A stretch of 64,000 nucleotides of DNA from the NCBI RefSeq assembly GCF_003473485.1, contig NC_053046.1, forward strand, positions 13,216,001 through 13,280,000, given 5' to 3'. The notes below the pieces were generated by a model. It searched no databases and had not been told where the DNA came from. It was given only the letters and a program-made list of their open reading frames with translations. Position 1 is the first letter of the stretch; each line of letters starts with the position of its first letter. Shown here in pieces: positions 21,201 through 31,538 of this stretch. The position numbers and the translations under genes were made by a program. This stretch comes from Medicago truncatula (Eukaryota; Streptophyta; Magnoliopsida; Fabales; Fabaceae).

Positions 21201-21543
21201 CCCCTGGGATTGGGCCACTGTTGGTAGTACCAGAGGTCCCTGCCCCTGTATTAGCAGTATAGTACAGCGAAAGTCCGTAAGGATACCCGGATGGCATGAT
21301 GGAACGGGGATCAGTTGTTACGGTAGGAGTCACATTTGCAGCTGTAGAAACTACAGGAACTGGTTGTTCCTGAGCAGCCAACAGAGCAGTCATAGCATCA
21401 TGAGCTTTGGCCAATTCCTCCCTTAGAGATGCCAATTCGGTACGAAGCTGTGTGTTCTCTTCTTCCATAGCCCTTTTCTTTCTTCTGTATTCTCTGGTTC
21501 GATCGGTTCTATCCGGTTCGTAAACTCTCTGAGCACGAGCCAC
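18220..21543 (-). CDS. Ogre gag-protease polyprotein, 1107 aa
   Basis: Begins with a charged coiled-coil stretch (about 22-50), then a Thr/Ala/Pro-rich region. The retrotransposon Gag core spans about 240-360 (EWYTSLS ... FREYAQRWRGAAAR). A Pro/Tyr/Gln-rich linker follows with a run of 12 Gln at about 459-470. A zinc-knuckle-like C-x2-H-x5-H-x4-C lies at 518-532. The aspartic protease is centred on D870-T-G-S-S with the later LLGRPW motif at 941-946. A glycine-rich tail with KEGLGF (about 1045-1050) resembles the G-patch seen in related elements. The stop TAA overlaps a good splice donor. The product would assemble particles and release mature proteins. Confidence 0.93.
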   Translation of the reverse strand: MARAQRVYEPDRTDRTREYRRKKRAMEEENTQLRTELASLREELAKAHDAMTALLAAQEQPVPVVSTAANVTPTVTTDPRSIMPSGYPYGLSLYYTANTGAGTSGTTNSGPIPGANLTPVSTALTQAATTVTEPIVNAVPLFVHANAHHGSITTTGTMEERMAELAKELRREIKANRGNGDSIKTQDLCLVSKVDVPKKFKVPEFDKYNGLTCPQNHIVKYVRKMGNYKDNDSLMIHYFQDSLMEDAAEWYTSLSKDDVHTFDELATAFRSHYGFNTRLKPNREFLRSLSQKKEESFREYAQRWRGAAARITPALDEEEMTQTFLKTLKKDYVERMIIAAPNNFSEMVTMGTRLEEAVRDGIIVFEKAESSVSASKRYGNGHHKKKETEVGMVSAGAGQSMATVAPINAAQMPPSYPYMPYSQHPFFPPFYHQYPLPPGQPQVPVNAIAQQMKQQLPVQQQQQQQQQQQQYTRPTFPPIPMLYAELLPTLLQRGHCTTRQGKPPPDPLPPRFRSDLKCDFHQGALGHDVEGCYALKYIVKKLIDQGKLTFENNVPHVLDNPLPNHAAVNMIEVCEEAPRLDVRNVATPLVPLHIKLCKASLFSHDHAKCLGCLRDPLGCHAVQDDIQSLMNDNLLTVSDVCVIVPVFHDPPVKSVPLKKNAEPLVIRLPGPIPYVSDKAVPYKYNATMIENGVEVPLASFATVSNIAEGTSAALRSGKVRPPLFQKKVATPITPPVEEATPTVVSPIATDVNQPGKSIEDSNLDEILRIIKRSDYKIVDQLLQTPSKISVLSLLLSSEAHRNTLLKVLEQAYVDHEVSVDRFGGIVGNITACNNLWFSEEELPEVGKGHNLALHISVNCKSDMISNVLVDTGSSLNVMPKTTLDQLSYRGTPLRRSTFLVKAFDGSRKNVLGEIDLPITIGPENFLVTFQVMDINASYSCLLGRPWIHDAGAVTSTLHQKLKFMKNGKLVTIHGEEAYLVSQLSSFSCIEAGSAEGTAFQGLTIEGAESKEAGAAMASLKDAQRAIQEGQTAGWGKVIQLCENKRKEGLGFSPSSRVSSGVFHSAGFVNAISEEATGSGLRPVFVTPGGIATNWDAIDIPSIMHVSE

Positions 21544-21743
21544 TTTTCACACTGCGGCAGAGAAACCAGGAGGTGGTAAGCACTTGGAAGCCTTTGTGAC
21601 CAATGCATGATGTGTATGATGCATGATGTGCAAATGCAAATGCAAAAGACTCATTTTTCATCGAAGGATTTTTAAACAAATTAGAAATCTTGCAAATAAA
21701 CAAAATTACACAACATTTTCAACAAGGTAAACAAATGAAGCTC

Positions 21744-23174
21744 TCAAGCATAGGAAGTAGTCGGAAGATCATCGGACTCGGAATCTGAATCACAGTATCT
21801 GGCAAAGAAGTCTCGTCGTCCTCGAGCTCTCTTGGAATCCCTCATAAGCAGCTCGTCTTTCTCTTCCAATTCTTTCCGGGCCTTAGCTAGTTCTTTCTTC
21901 AACATTAGATTCTCATGAGTCTTCTGCTCATCTCTACCATCCAAAGTCATGATTAGATTCTCGGCTTGATTGTACCGAGCTTTCCACACTTGCTTCTCAC
22001 GACTCTCCATGGCTAGATGCTCCTGATACATATCCTGAGTCGCGGGAAGTAGAGGCAGAGGCATAGACGGAGTGGATGAAGACACGTATCTCATAGCTGG
22101 ATAAGGCATACCAATCTCCTCAGCTCGATCTATCACCCACTGAGTATAGGCCTCATGAGCAACACCGGATCTCACACCTAGATGCTTCACACTCTTCCTT
22201 CGAACCTTGGACCAAGCATCCATGAAAGCTTTCCTTTGTCCGGTAGGAGCATTCGTGTAGAAGAAGAACTCTGGAGATGTAGCAAGATTGATGGGCTTCG
22301 ACTTCATAGGGAAACCAAACTGTCTCATAGCAAGCTCGGGATTGTAGTTGATTCCTCCACGGGTACCAAGAAGAGGTACATTGAGAAAGTCTCCACAACC
22401 CATAATGATTTCCTTCACTTGAGCGGCAGGAGTGAGCCAGACGACCTCATTAGGAGTGAGGGCCATAATCCGCTGCGAGTAGGACCAGTTCTCCGGGTTA
22501 TCATGGAAGGAACTCGGAAGGTGCGAAATAACCCACCTATACAAAAGAGATATGCAGCAAAGAATATACCCACGGCCCTTGAGAGTCCTGTCATGAATGG
22601 CGTGGTAGGTATCCGCTAGCAAAGTGGGAATCGGGTTCTTGGAATGAAAGATCTCGATAGCATTCATGTCCACGAAATTGTCGAGGTTCGGAAAGAGAAT
22701 GAGCCCGTAGATAAGCAAAGCAAGAATAGCCTCGAGCGTATCCTGACAAGTTGTACTGAGATTAGCTTGATCAAGAAGATACTTTGAAGTGAACCCCCGG
22801 ATGTGAGACTTGGTAATAAGATGGTTGGAGACGTCGGAAGTCTTGAGGTAGAGATCCTTAGCAATAACCAGAGGAGTAAGAGAAGTCCCGGGACCGGTGA
22901 AAGGCGTCTTCTCGGCTATAGGTAAACCCACTAGATTGGAGTAAGCCTCGAGAGTAGGAACCAACTGGAAGTCCGGGAAGGTGAAGCAACGGAAGCTTGG
23001 ATCATAAAATTGCACTAGAGTGTGCACTAGCTTCTCGTCCACATCGGTTCGGAGCAAAGTAAGCAATCCCCCATACCGGAGTCGGAACCCTGTTTGACTC
23101 TTGACCTTGAGTGCCAACTCTCTTAAACTGACCAAATCCACTTCCTTGAACTTGTAGCACTTAGTCTTCTTCAT
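21744..23174 (-). CDS. Ogre ORF1 protein (plant-mobile-domain-like), 476 aa
   Basis: This extra frame before gag is typical of Ogre elements. Residues about 20-330 resemble the plant mobile domain/DUF7745 type family (motifs FYDPSFRCFTFPDFQLVPTL, LVGLPI and GGINYNPELAMRQFG). Residues about 375-450 form a charged coiled coil (LKKELAKARKELEEKDELL), followed by an Arg-rich patch and an acidic tail (SDSESDDL). The biochemical role is unknown. The ATG is followed by Lys-rich sequence and no signal peptide is seen. It is separated from gag-protease by 200 bp and from the primer site by about 690 bp. Confidence 0.88.
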   Translation of the reverse strand: MKKTKCYKFKEVDLVSLRELALKVKSQTGFRLRYGGLLTLLRTDVDEKLVHTLVQFYDPSFRCFTFPDFQLVPTLEAYSNLVGLPIAEKTPFTGPGTSLTPLVIAKDLYLKTSDVSNHLITKSHIRGFTSKYLLDQANLSTTCQDTLEAILALLIYGLILFPNLDNFVDMNAIEIFHSKNPIPTLLADTYHAIHDRTLKGRGYILCCISLLYRWVISHLPSSFHDNPENWSYSQRIMALTPNEVVWLTPAAQVKEIIMGCGDFLNVPLLGTRGGINYNPELAMRQFGFPMKSKPINLATSPEFFFYTNAPTGQRKAFMDAWSKVRRKSVKHLGVRSGVAHEAYTQWVIDRAEEIGMPYPAMRYVSSSTPSMPLPLLPATQDMYQEHLAMESREKQVWKARYNQAENLIMTLDGRDEQKTHENLMLKKELAKARKELEEKDELLMRDSKRARGRRDFFARYCDSDSESDDLPTTSYA

Positions 23175-23866
23175 ACCTGTGATTATTTACAAAAATTTCC
23201 ATTTGTTTAGGCCCTTCGATGAATGCATGAAAAATGTTTATGCATGAATGCATGTATGCATGATTGTGTTGTTTAGTTACAAAGAACAAGATGGGTTGAG
23301 ATTCAAAGTAACAGGGCTACGGCTGGACACGGCGTCCGGTGAACTAAGGCTTTGGATAGTAGTAACCAAGGTTCTAACACAGTTCCCAAACTGCAACCTC
23401 TCTCACATATATCATGGTAGTACAGGACGACACCCGTTCCATGATTATTTGTGAGAAGGTCTAGTTTGAGTGTAGTATCGCGTGACGACTAAAGTTTGAG
23501 ACAACACTCAATTTAGCCACCGCACTACGTCCTAAAAAGGCTAGGATGGGTTTGGTAACTACGGTTCATAGCTTCGTCGAACAATTGAAAGTGAAGTGCC
23601 TAAGCATGACAACACACGCCGACAATATCACCTTCAAAATGCCTCAGCTATGTGAGATTGATCGCATAATCCAATACACGAGGCAACCCCCGGATCGAAT
23701 TGTCGATTATATCTCTACCTAAACATAAGTTCACTCAGCCCGGGTATAGGACTTTTGATATTCTCACCCCACACGTCAAATGAAAGTAAACAAGTATTCA
23801 CATATGTAAGCAATAAAACAAAGCGTAAATAAACTAAGGAAAACTAGGCGTGACCCGCTAAAAAAA
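23175..23866 (-). other. Ogre 5' untranslated leader
   Basis: About 690 bp lie between the primer site and ORF1, with no convincing frame on either strand. In the sense direction this is the transcript leader and the expected location of packaging signals. No specific motif is identified. Confidence 0.6.
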
Positions 23867-23884
23867 TCCCCAGTGAAGTCGCCA
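23867..23884 (-). other. Primer binding site complementary to tRNA-Arg
   Basis: The sense strand reads TGGCGACTTCACTGGGGA, four bases after the 5' LTR ends. It complements the 3' end of plant tRNA-Arg (CCCAGTGGAGTCG plus CCA, recalled from the family) with one G-T wobble. Ogre elements are known to use tRNA-Arg. Confidence 0.88.
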
Positions 23885-23888
23885 TTTC

Positions 23889-26800
23889 TGTTATCATGGT
23901 TTTTGGGTGCCAAGCCATTAATTGGACTTGAACCTTTTGACCGTTGATATTCTCTATTTTTCTTGGGAAGGGCAAAATTGAGAAAAACCCTTAGATTCTA
24001 AGTTCGGGGGTCGGTTTTACTACGGGAAGGTGTTAGGCACCCGGAGTAACTATAGTCCTCTATAGGAGCCGTTTTCCTAAGTTGATTTCTACGCTTTAGT
24101 TTTATTGCCTATTTATTGAAAGAAAAGAAGTTTTATTTGAGTGAAGAATGGGGGTGAGAAGAAGTAGAATTTGATTTTATTTCGGCTTGGAGGGGTTAAA
24201 GTCCCTTGCCTACGTACCGTTTTACGGGATCAAAACCGGCGTAGTTCTTGCTAAAAAAGGACTTTTTTGTTTTAATTGTTTGATTTTAAGTTTTGAAAAT
24301 AGTTTTGAAGAAGGAGATTGGGAGGCTTCATGAGCATTAGATTTAGCAAAAAAGTGAGGTTTGATTAGTGATTAGAAAGAAAGTCTAAATGATTAAGATG
24401 AATTGAATTTTTCTTAAGAAAAAAGAAAGAAAAAAAATGAAGTGTTGACTTCATACTTATTATGAAAATTTTTGAAGTGAAGTTCAATTATTATTTTTTT
24501 TGAAAAGAAGATGGATTTTCTCTAAGTGTTTAAAACCTAAACGCTTATTTAACCATACAATCCTATGCATACATCTAAGGTGAGTGTGTGCGTGTCGGTG
24601 CGTCATAGTGTCCATAGTCCATATTACAAAAATTACCTAAATACATTCTATGGCCCCTTTGCCAAGCTACAAAATAGTGATGACAAATTACATCTCTAAA
24701 TGAATTAAAACTTGCAAAAATAAATGCTAGGCTAAAGAAGGTGGAGGGAATACTAAATGAGGTGCATGAAACATGGAAATAAACTTGTTAGTAAAAAGAA
24801 AAAACATAACAAGTGCTAAGAAATAAAAGCATGCAAGATGGCACAAAAAGTTAACAAAATGACATTAAACCCTAAAAACTTAGGTATGAAACCTAAAGCA
24901 TTCTTGGCCTCTAATTCTCATGCTTTATCAAATTTTGAAAGAGTTTTCTTTATCTCAAGTTATAGCATGGAATTATTGGAAACATGCAAGCATGGTTTCA
25001 TGCCATATTTTCTAGAATAAACTTGGCATTTTATATCTTTCAAAATATGCATATATTGTTCATAAAATCAAGCACTCATGAACCAAATCAAAACAGCAAA
25101 TCAACATGAAATTATAGGCACAAATCTCTCATATTAACACATCAAGTAGCTTTTATCACATATTCTCACATCAAGGACAAATGTGTGAAGAAGAATCCAT
25201 AACAAATAATTCAAAGAGAATTAAAATGCTATGAATTAATTATACAAAAATTTCATAGATCCTTAATGTGCAAAAAATGTCATAAAAACACTAAGAAAAA
25301 ATCAAGAAACATGTATGAATTTTTCTAGGAATTTTATCACAATTTTAATCAAGACATTGGTTCAAATAGCAAAGAAAACAGTGCAAATAGCAAAAAAGTA
25401 AACAAAAACGTAAAAAGCAAAGAAATAAAGCCCAAGCCCAAAAAACCATAAGATCCGGATGCACAGGGAGCGTTGGATTGATCCAGAGGGGGAAACCCTA
25501 GATCCAACGCTCAGGATTGAAGGGATTGGACCGGTCTTGAACCGGTCCGGTTCAGTTGCCTATATAAACAAGCTAGCACCGGTTTTTTCATTTTACAAAA
25601 CCTTTCTCTCTCTTCTCTCAGAGCTTCTCTCTCTAAACTCACTCTTCTCTCTTCTCTCACCTCCACCGGTTTCTGGCTATGTCGCCGGAGAAGATGAAGG
25701 TGACCGGAAACTTCATCTTCTCCGATGAACCTCCTAGGGTTCCGGCGAAGAAATTTCCAGAATTCTAAGATTCCTACATTTTCTGATTCGTCTTCTTATT
25801 CTAAGTATGATTCTGGCACTGGTTTTTTCAAACGAATCTTGAAACGACGTAGATCGGAAAAAGACTCCGCACGGTTTTGAAACTGATTTTGATCTTTTCT
25901 GAAAGGAAACGTTTAGATCTTTACGGATCTACATCGTTTCGTCGTTTATTGCCTCTCTAGAGCTTGTTCTTGTTTTCAAAACTTAGATCCTTATGGATCT
26001 AGGTTTCGCTTTTTACGGTTATGGTTTTCTGTATTCTGGAATTTTTGATATACTTCGCTTGCGTGATTTTACAGGTTCAAACTATGATTAACACTTTTTG
26101 AAAAGAGATTATGAGTTTTACCTAAGGTTTTGGTTGAAACCTTTAATGGAGGAAATCTTTGGAAAACTTTTGATTCTGTTCTTGATGGTTTTGATGATTT
26201 TGCTTGCTGTTGGACCGAAAATAAATCGGTGATTCACCGGTTCTGCTTCTTCATCTTCTTCGCCGGTTTAGAACCTTGTTTCTTTCCCTCTTCTCCTCGC
26301 TGAACCTTCTTCGTGATCGGTACTGGAATTTGCTGCTTCTGCAGTGAATCCGTGCCTTGAATTGCGAAGGAGATGATTCAATGATGATGATTCCTAAAGA
26401 ATCTCTGAGAATCAATGGAAAATCCAACGAATTTTGATGATTCTTGCTTTCTGGAAAACGGTTAGGGTTTTGTGTTCTTGGTGTTCTTGGTGAATCTGAG
26501 AAATTTTTCTGTTTTGATTTTGTGGCTGGAAAAAGAAAATCGAATTTGTGTTTATGAGTTGGCGTGTGATGAATGGGAAAACGTGTGGCACTGTACACCT
26601 TTTATAGCTTGACATGTGTACACTTGAGCCAATGAAAATGTGACACCTGGATTTGTATGGAAATGGCACGGCCTTGGACTTAGAATTAATTTGGGACCTT
26701 TCTGCAAAACTGAAAAATTAAGGGACTAAACTGCAAATGACCAAAAGGACTGAAATGCGAAATAAAAAAAGGTTCTGGATTAAAAAGCAAATTTGGACTT

Positions 26801-27435
26801 CTCTGGGGACCAAAATGCAAAAAACAAAATAATAATAATAAAAAAAATAAAATTGGAATAAAATTGGTAACCTGACAAAAACGTAAAGCGAAACAAAAAT
26901 AAAATTGACAAAACGGACTAAAACGAACCAATGGCCTAAATGAGGTACTTCAAAGTAACCTCCCCATGTCAAAATTTTATGTGAAATGACCAAAATGCCC
27001 CCTAGGGCTAAAAATGACCTAAACTGACTCAAACAGACTTGACACTGACTCAGACGCAAGTTTGAAATGAAATTAGCAAGGTTTACTGATGAAATGCTAA
27101 AAAATAATCTGAAAAAACTCAGAGACAGTCACAAGGATGAAAATGGGTCCCACTGCAGGAAATAACCAAAATACCCTTCTGTATGACTTTTTGCAAATTT
27201 TGAAATAAACCGTAGAAAAAAGCAACGCAATGATTCAGAGACACTTTCGAATGACTTACAAGACAAGTAAAGACATTTTGAAAGGTTTTATGCAAGAAAA
27301 ACATAGGTAAAATTGTGATTGAAAATACTGCGAGGCAGAGACAATCTGAACTTGTGCAATTGAAATTTGATAGTTGACAAAGTTTGAAATGAAATTGGGC
27401 CCAGTATTTTTTAGGTCCAAAAACAGGGTATAACA
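23889..27435 (-). repeat. Ogre 5' LTR (right), 3547 bp
   Basis: Pairs with 8564-12109. TG...CA ends are intact, with the target duplication ATGTC at 27436-27440. It is one base longer than its partner after three single-base indels. For the element this LTR drives gag-pol leftwards. Its plus-strand TATA segment (25561 onward) instead faces the lectin genes on the right. Confidence 0.97.
25561..25768 (+). promoter_or_regulatory. Plus-strand promoter-like segment and 29-codon ORF in right LTR
   Basis: Copy of 10236-10443: TATATAAA at 25561, a CT-rich leader, an ATG at 25679 and TAA at 25766-25768. Here the direction of reading is out of the element toward lectin gene 2, whose ATG is about 2.9 kb downstream on the same strand. 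Whether it is used is unknown. Confidence 0.45.
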
Positions 27436-27440
27436 ATGTC

Positions 27441-28416
27441 ACCCCATGAACTTGTCTAGGCATTGGCTGAGACATTGTTCCTCGAGAAATGATATTTGAA
27501 CAACCATTTTTAAATAACTTTTGTGATAACTCCCTCTCATACTTTCATTGTACCTTTTTCTCCTCTATTATTGTTATTGTCCAATAAGAAGAGAGAAGAA
27601 AAAAATTATCATAAAAAGTTGTTTAAAATTGGTTATCAAAATATCATTCTTTTTGTTCCCCTAACAAGACCAAGACGTCTCTCCATTTGTAAAAATATTG
27701 AGAAAACACGAGAAAACCATTAAATTGCATAAAGAATCAACGATTTTGCAACTATAGATTGTTCTCGTATTTTAAAATCCGAAAACATGTAGCACAAATT
27801 TATAATCTAAAATCTAAACCAATGTGAAAAAAAAGAATTGAAAAAAACAAGTTTTGAGAAAATGTGTACTTAACATCTTGCTTAGTAGTTTGAAACTTCA
27901 CAAATTCGATTTGTAGAGTTGTGTATTTTTTAGTGTTAGAAACTGAAATGCAGAAGTGTGGGGGAACATGAGGGTTCAAATGGTATATAGGATGTGTATG
28001 GATTCTATAATCCAAAACATACAAAACGTGCATCAAAATCTATAATTTAGAAATTGTAATTTTAACAAAAAAATAAAATAAATCTAAAGGGTGCGTTAGA
28101 GGTGTGTCCGGTGGCATATCATAAAACCTACATTATCATTACATATATAAGTCTTTTATTGCTCAACATTCACATTTTCATTTAATGTGAGACTTCTAAC
28201 TCACTTTGCACAACATATTGATCATGCTAATTTATATGATGAATCTATAATTCATATTTTGTAACTTATCTATATAATAATTAAGAAAATATTATATCAA
28301 TAGTCACACCAACAAAGTACTGGTGTGCATGCAAACAATATTGTTGCATTAGTTTTACCAATATTAATAATTATTCTGCAAAAAAACAACCTTATAAAAT
28401 CCAAATACAAAAAGCC
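27441..28416. other. Non-genic stretch between Ogre and lectin gene 2
   Basis: No gene is recognised. The first bases continue the coding relic interrupted by Ogre. The rest is AT-rich and presumably holds the distal promoter of lectin 2. Confidence 0.4.
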
Positions 28417-28424
28417 TATATATA
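28417..28424 (+). promoter_or_regulatory. TATA box of lectin gene 2
   Basis: TATATATA lies in a block nearly identical to that before lectin 1 (AAAAGCCTATATATAGATGG), 55 bp before the ATG. The conserved block extends to the CATCAT(A/T)CACAAC leader. Confidence 0.75.
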
Positions 28425-28471
28425 GATGGATTAACCCCTTTGCTCTTTGCATCATTCACAACACTACTACA

Positions 28472-29299
28472 ATGGCCAACTCAAACCCAAAGCTCCTTGT
28501 GACACAAAACCCCTTCTCTGTTTTCCTTTTAACCTTTCTCTTGTTAATCACCAATGTCAAATCAGACTCATTTTCTTTCAACTTCCCCAAATTTGACACC
28601 GATACTAAAAGCATCATTATTGATGGTGATGCCAACACAACGAATGGAGTACTACAATTAACTAAAAAGGACCAACTTGGCAACCCATCTCCACACAGTT
28701 TTGGCCTCTCCTTCTTCTTGGGAGCCATCCACCTTTCTGATAAACAAAGTGGTAAAGTCGCTGACTTTACCACCGAGTTTTCCTTTGTTGTGAATCCAAA
28801 AGGTTCACAACTTCATGGTGACGGTTTCACATTCTTTATCGCATCGTTAGATTATGAGTTCCCAGAGAAATCATCCGATGGTGGATTCCTTGGACTTTTC
28901 GATAAAGAATCCGCGTTCAATACCTCCCAAAACTCCATTGTTGCGGTTGAGTTTGATAGTTTTAGAAATGAATGGGATCCTCAAATCGCAGGTAACTCAC
29001 CTCATATAGGAATCGACATCAACACGATTAGGTCTTCAGCTACTGCTCTATGGCCAATCGATCGTGTACCAGAAGGATCGATAGGAAAGGCACACATAAG
29101 TTATAATCCTGCCTCGAAAAAATTGACTGCGCTGGTAACTTATCTAAATGGTCCTGTCATAGAGGAAACTGCTGTATCTTATACTGTTGATTTTGCGGCT
29201 ATTCTGCCCGAATATGTCCTGGTTGGTTTCTCCGGTGCCACAGGTGAACTTGCCGAAACACATGACATTCTTTCATGGTCTTTCACTTCAAATTTGTAG
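28472..29299 (+). CDS. Legume lectin 2 (group A), secreted, 275 aa
   Basis: Closest relative of lectin 1, with the same start (MANSxPKLL) and the same mature N-terminus after a signal peptide of about 31 residues. Ligand residues are intact: Asp117 (HGDG), Gly138 (DGGFLGLF), Glu160/Asp162/Asn166 (VEFDSFRN), Asp169 and His178. The Asp169-to-His178 loop is four residues longer than in lectin 1. The open frame extends upstream to 28325, but the TATA box at 28417 lies inside that extension, so ATG 28472 is chosen. It is the first lectin to the right of the Ogre element. Probable glycosylation sites include NTT near 55 and NTS near 150. Confidence 0.95.
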   Translation: MANSNPKLLVTQNPFSVFLLTFLLLITNVKSDSFSFNFPKFDTDTKSIIIDGDANTTNGVLQLTKKDQLGNPSPHSFGLSFFLGAIHLSDKQSGKVADFTTEFSFVVNPKGSQLHGDGFTFFIASLDYEFPEKSSDGGFLGLFDKESAFNTSQNSIVAVEFDSFRNEWDPQIAGNSPHIGIDINTIRSSATALWPIDRVPEGSIGKAHISYNPASKKLTALVTYLNGPVIEETAVSYTVDFAAILPEYVLVGFSGATGELAETHDILSWSFTSNL

Positions 29300-30074
29300 A
29301 GAGCATCACATATGGAAGAAGAAAATAAAGTGTGTGTTCAAAGGATATTACTATTGCTAAGTTCTTTTATGTTTCTATAGTTATAATGTTTATGTTTCCT
29401 TAATAAGGATGAACTTAATGGATGATATGAATATGTTATGATTATTAAACAAATTGTACTTCACTAGATAAATAAAGTTTAATTTTTAATTTCAGCATGT
29501 TTATGCACTTGCTAATAAGATGCTGAGCATCATAAAACGGATAAGGATAAGAAAATGAAAATATAATTAATCCCAAAGAAGTTAATTTTCATGGGTTGAA
29601 ACTAGCTTGACAAAGAAGTTACCGGAAAATTGTTGTGCAATACGTATAAAAATTATAGAAATTATGTATTTGAAATTGTGTCAATTTATTTATCAAAAAG
29701 TTAATAGTTAATCTTGTACAATACATTTGTTATCTGTGAAATCCTTAACATGTGCATTCGTTAAACAAAATGAATTCAATTGTGTTGTGCTACAAAATCT
29801 AGAGCGCAGAAAGAAACTACTCACATTTAAATCTAACAATTTCTCTCAAGTATTTGTCTTCAACAGAGACATCGGGGAGGGCAAGGTGACCTCAAGCCCC
29901 TCCCCTACCCACTCACCAATATTAATACAATAATTTTTATTAGGTTAAATCATTATTACTAATCTTGTTTTTTTAGGGGTATTTCTAATCTTTTTGATAT
30001 GCAACTAAAGAAAAACTATACATATTCACTCAACTCACCAATAACATCTTCTTTGTATATTACTAATATACAAG

Positions 30075-30080
<6 letters not shown>
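29300..30080. other. Non-genic stretch after lectin 2
   Basis: AT-rich sequence with 3' UTR-like content immediately after the stop. No further gene, RNA or clear transposon end is recognised. Confidence 0.4.

Positions 30081-30145
<65 letters not shown>
30081..30145. repeat. (TA)26(CA)n microsatellite
   Basis: An uninterrupted run of TA dinucleotides (30081-30132) is followed by CA repeats to 30145. The open frame across it (YIYIYI) is an artefact of the repeat. Confidence 0.98.
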
Positions 30146-30146
<1 letters not shown>

Positions 30147-30438
30147 TTAATTACTATGATTTAATAGTTATGGAATATTTATTATTAATTTTTTTCGTAA
30201 AAAATTAAGCTATTTTTAAGTACTTTACTTTGATACCTTTAAGCTTTCTTCATCGAAGAAAATTATTCCAGGTGTATTAGACATTAAATGTGGATACCTT
30301 TTCTGGTTAGAATTCAAACTTTAATTCGCCATGTTGTAGGAGTCAAACCTTTGTTCAATTTTGATCCTTTTAAGTCACAAACATTCGACACTTCTATAAT
30401 TTTCTATAAAGTTTTTCATTTATATATGAAAAAATATA

Positions 30439-30731
30439 GTACCTCGGTCCCTAAATATAAGATCATTTTGAGAATGTTTTTTGTTTCTTTTATAAGACCC
30501 ATTTGGTATTTCCAAGTATATTAATTAATTTTTACCAACATACCGCTATTTATTTTATATCTTTTTCTTCAATCAGCATTAAATACTATGTTCAAAGCAT
30601 ACAATAATCATCTCTCGTAAAGGATAAAATTGTAAAAGCAATATTAATTACAAACAAATTTATTATCACTTTCCATTTTCTTATTTTTCGTTATTTTTTC
30701 AAAAGGACCCTATAATTAGGGACGGATGTAG
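30439..30731. mobile_element. Stowaway-like MITE, about 293 bp
   Basis: The left end GTACCTCGGTCCCTAAATATA and the right end TATAATTAGGGACGGATGTAG are diverged inverted repeats carrying the CTCCGTCCC-type motif of Stowaway elements, with TA on each flank. The interior is AT-rich and non-coding. Confidence 0.65.
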
Positions 30732-31498
30732 TATTATGAATTAAAATATTTTCGACCCCCGTCTCACGTTTATGGATCTGTTCATGGTCTTCCACATCCT
30801 AATATTTGATAACACCAAGATCCCACTTCCGATCTCCCACAAAGCCGAACCAAGGTTCTAATATCACTAGTTGAAGAATCCGAGGGAACACGAAAGCATA
30901 ATCCGACTAATGCTCCAAGACTATAAAAGAAACAAATGTTATATCTCTACCTAAATCATTAAGGTATTTGAAATATGAATACTATGTCTTATATATCCAA
31001 CGTTGAACTCATTCATAATCGGTTAAAAACTAGTCACTCACAATTGAACCATCAAATCGTAATATTATGTTCAAGTTACATATAATGGAAGACGGTTAAA
31101 CATAGGCCATTGTCAACAAAGAGTTGCACTATTGTTCATGGACTTTGTTTTAGAGTGATTATGATTAGCAGTAAAATTTAAATTTAAAGGTCAATCATTT
31201 TGCAATGGCAACGATACTTTCAATGATTTTTCAAATATTTTCTCAACATTATCCTCGTTAGAATATTCCCAAATATCACACTCCCTTCTTGTATGTATAT
31301 GGTTGATCGTTTACAAAAGAGACATCAAGATTTTGGTGTTTGGTAATTGGAACAATGTAAGCTTCCAAATAATTTTTCATTGGTATTTCCCTCTTAATTA
31401 GTTGGCAAATTGGAAACACACTTACTATGTGAGTTGCATGTCGTATTCATTTCGGAAAATTTTAATTATAATTTATTTTCTTAAACAAAACACAACCC

Positions 31499-31506
31499 TA
31501 TAAATA
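31499..31506 (+). promoter_or_regulatory. TATA box of lectin gene 3
   Basis: TATAAATA 40 bp before the ATG, identical in position and context to lectin 4. The leader to the ATG is short (TAGCATCACAAA). Confidence 0.8.
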
Positions 31507-31538
31507 GTCACAATTTCTTTCGTATGTAGCATCACAAA

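Larger units (their letters stand above)
8564..27435 (-). mobile_element. Complete Ogre-type Ty3/gypsy (Tat lineage) LTR retrotransposon, 18,872 bp
   Basis: The element lies on the minus strand. It begins and ends with TG...CA and is flanked by the perfect 5-bp target duplication ATGTC (8559-8563 and 27436-27440). Reading right to left it has a 5' LTR, a primer site matching tRNA-Arg, ORF1, gag-protease, a putative intron, RT/RNaseH/aRNaseH/integrase, a long 3' untranslated region with tandem repeats, a purine tract and a 3' LTR. This order, the extra ORF1, the second RNase H, the intron and the large size are diagnostic of Ogre elements. All three frames are open. By eye the LTRs differ only by single-base indels in homopolymers, so the insertion is very recent and the copy may be autonomous. 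Confidence 0.97.

Noticed and set aside
28325..28471. N-terminal extension of lectin 2 (49 residues)
   Set aside because: The TATA box at 28417 lies inside the extension and the sequence has no counterpart in lectin 1, so it is upstream DNA that happens to be open.
30005..30208. Small membrane protein with IYIYIY repeat
   Set aside because: The frame is produced by the TA/CA microsatellite.
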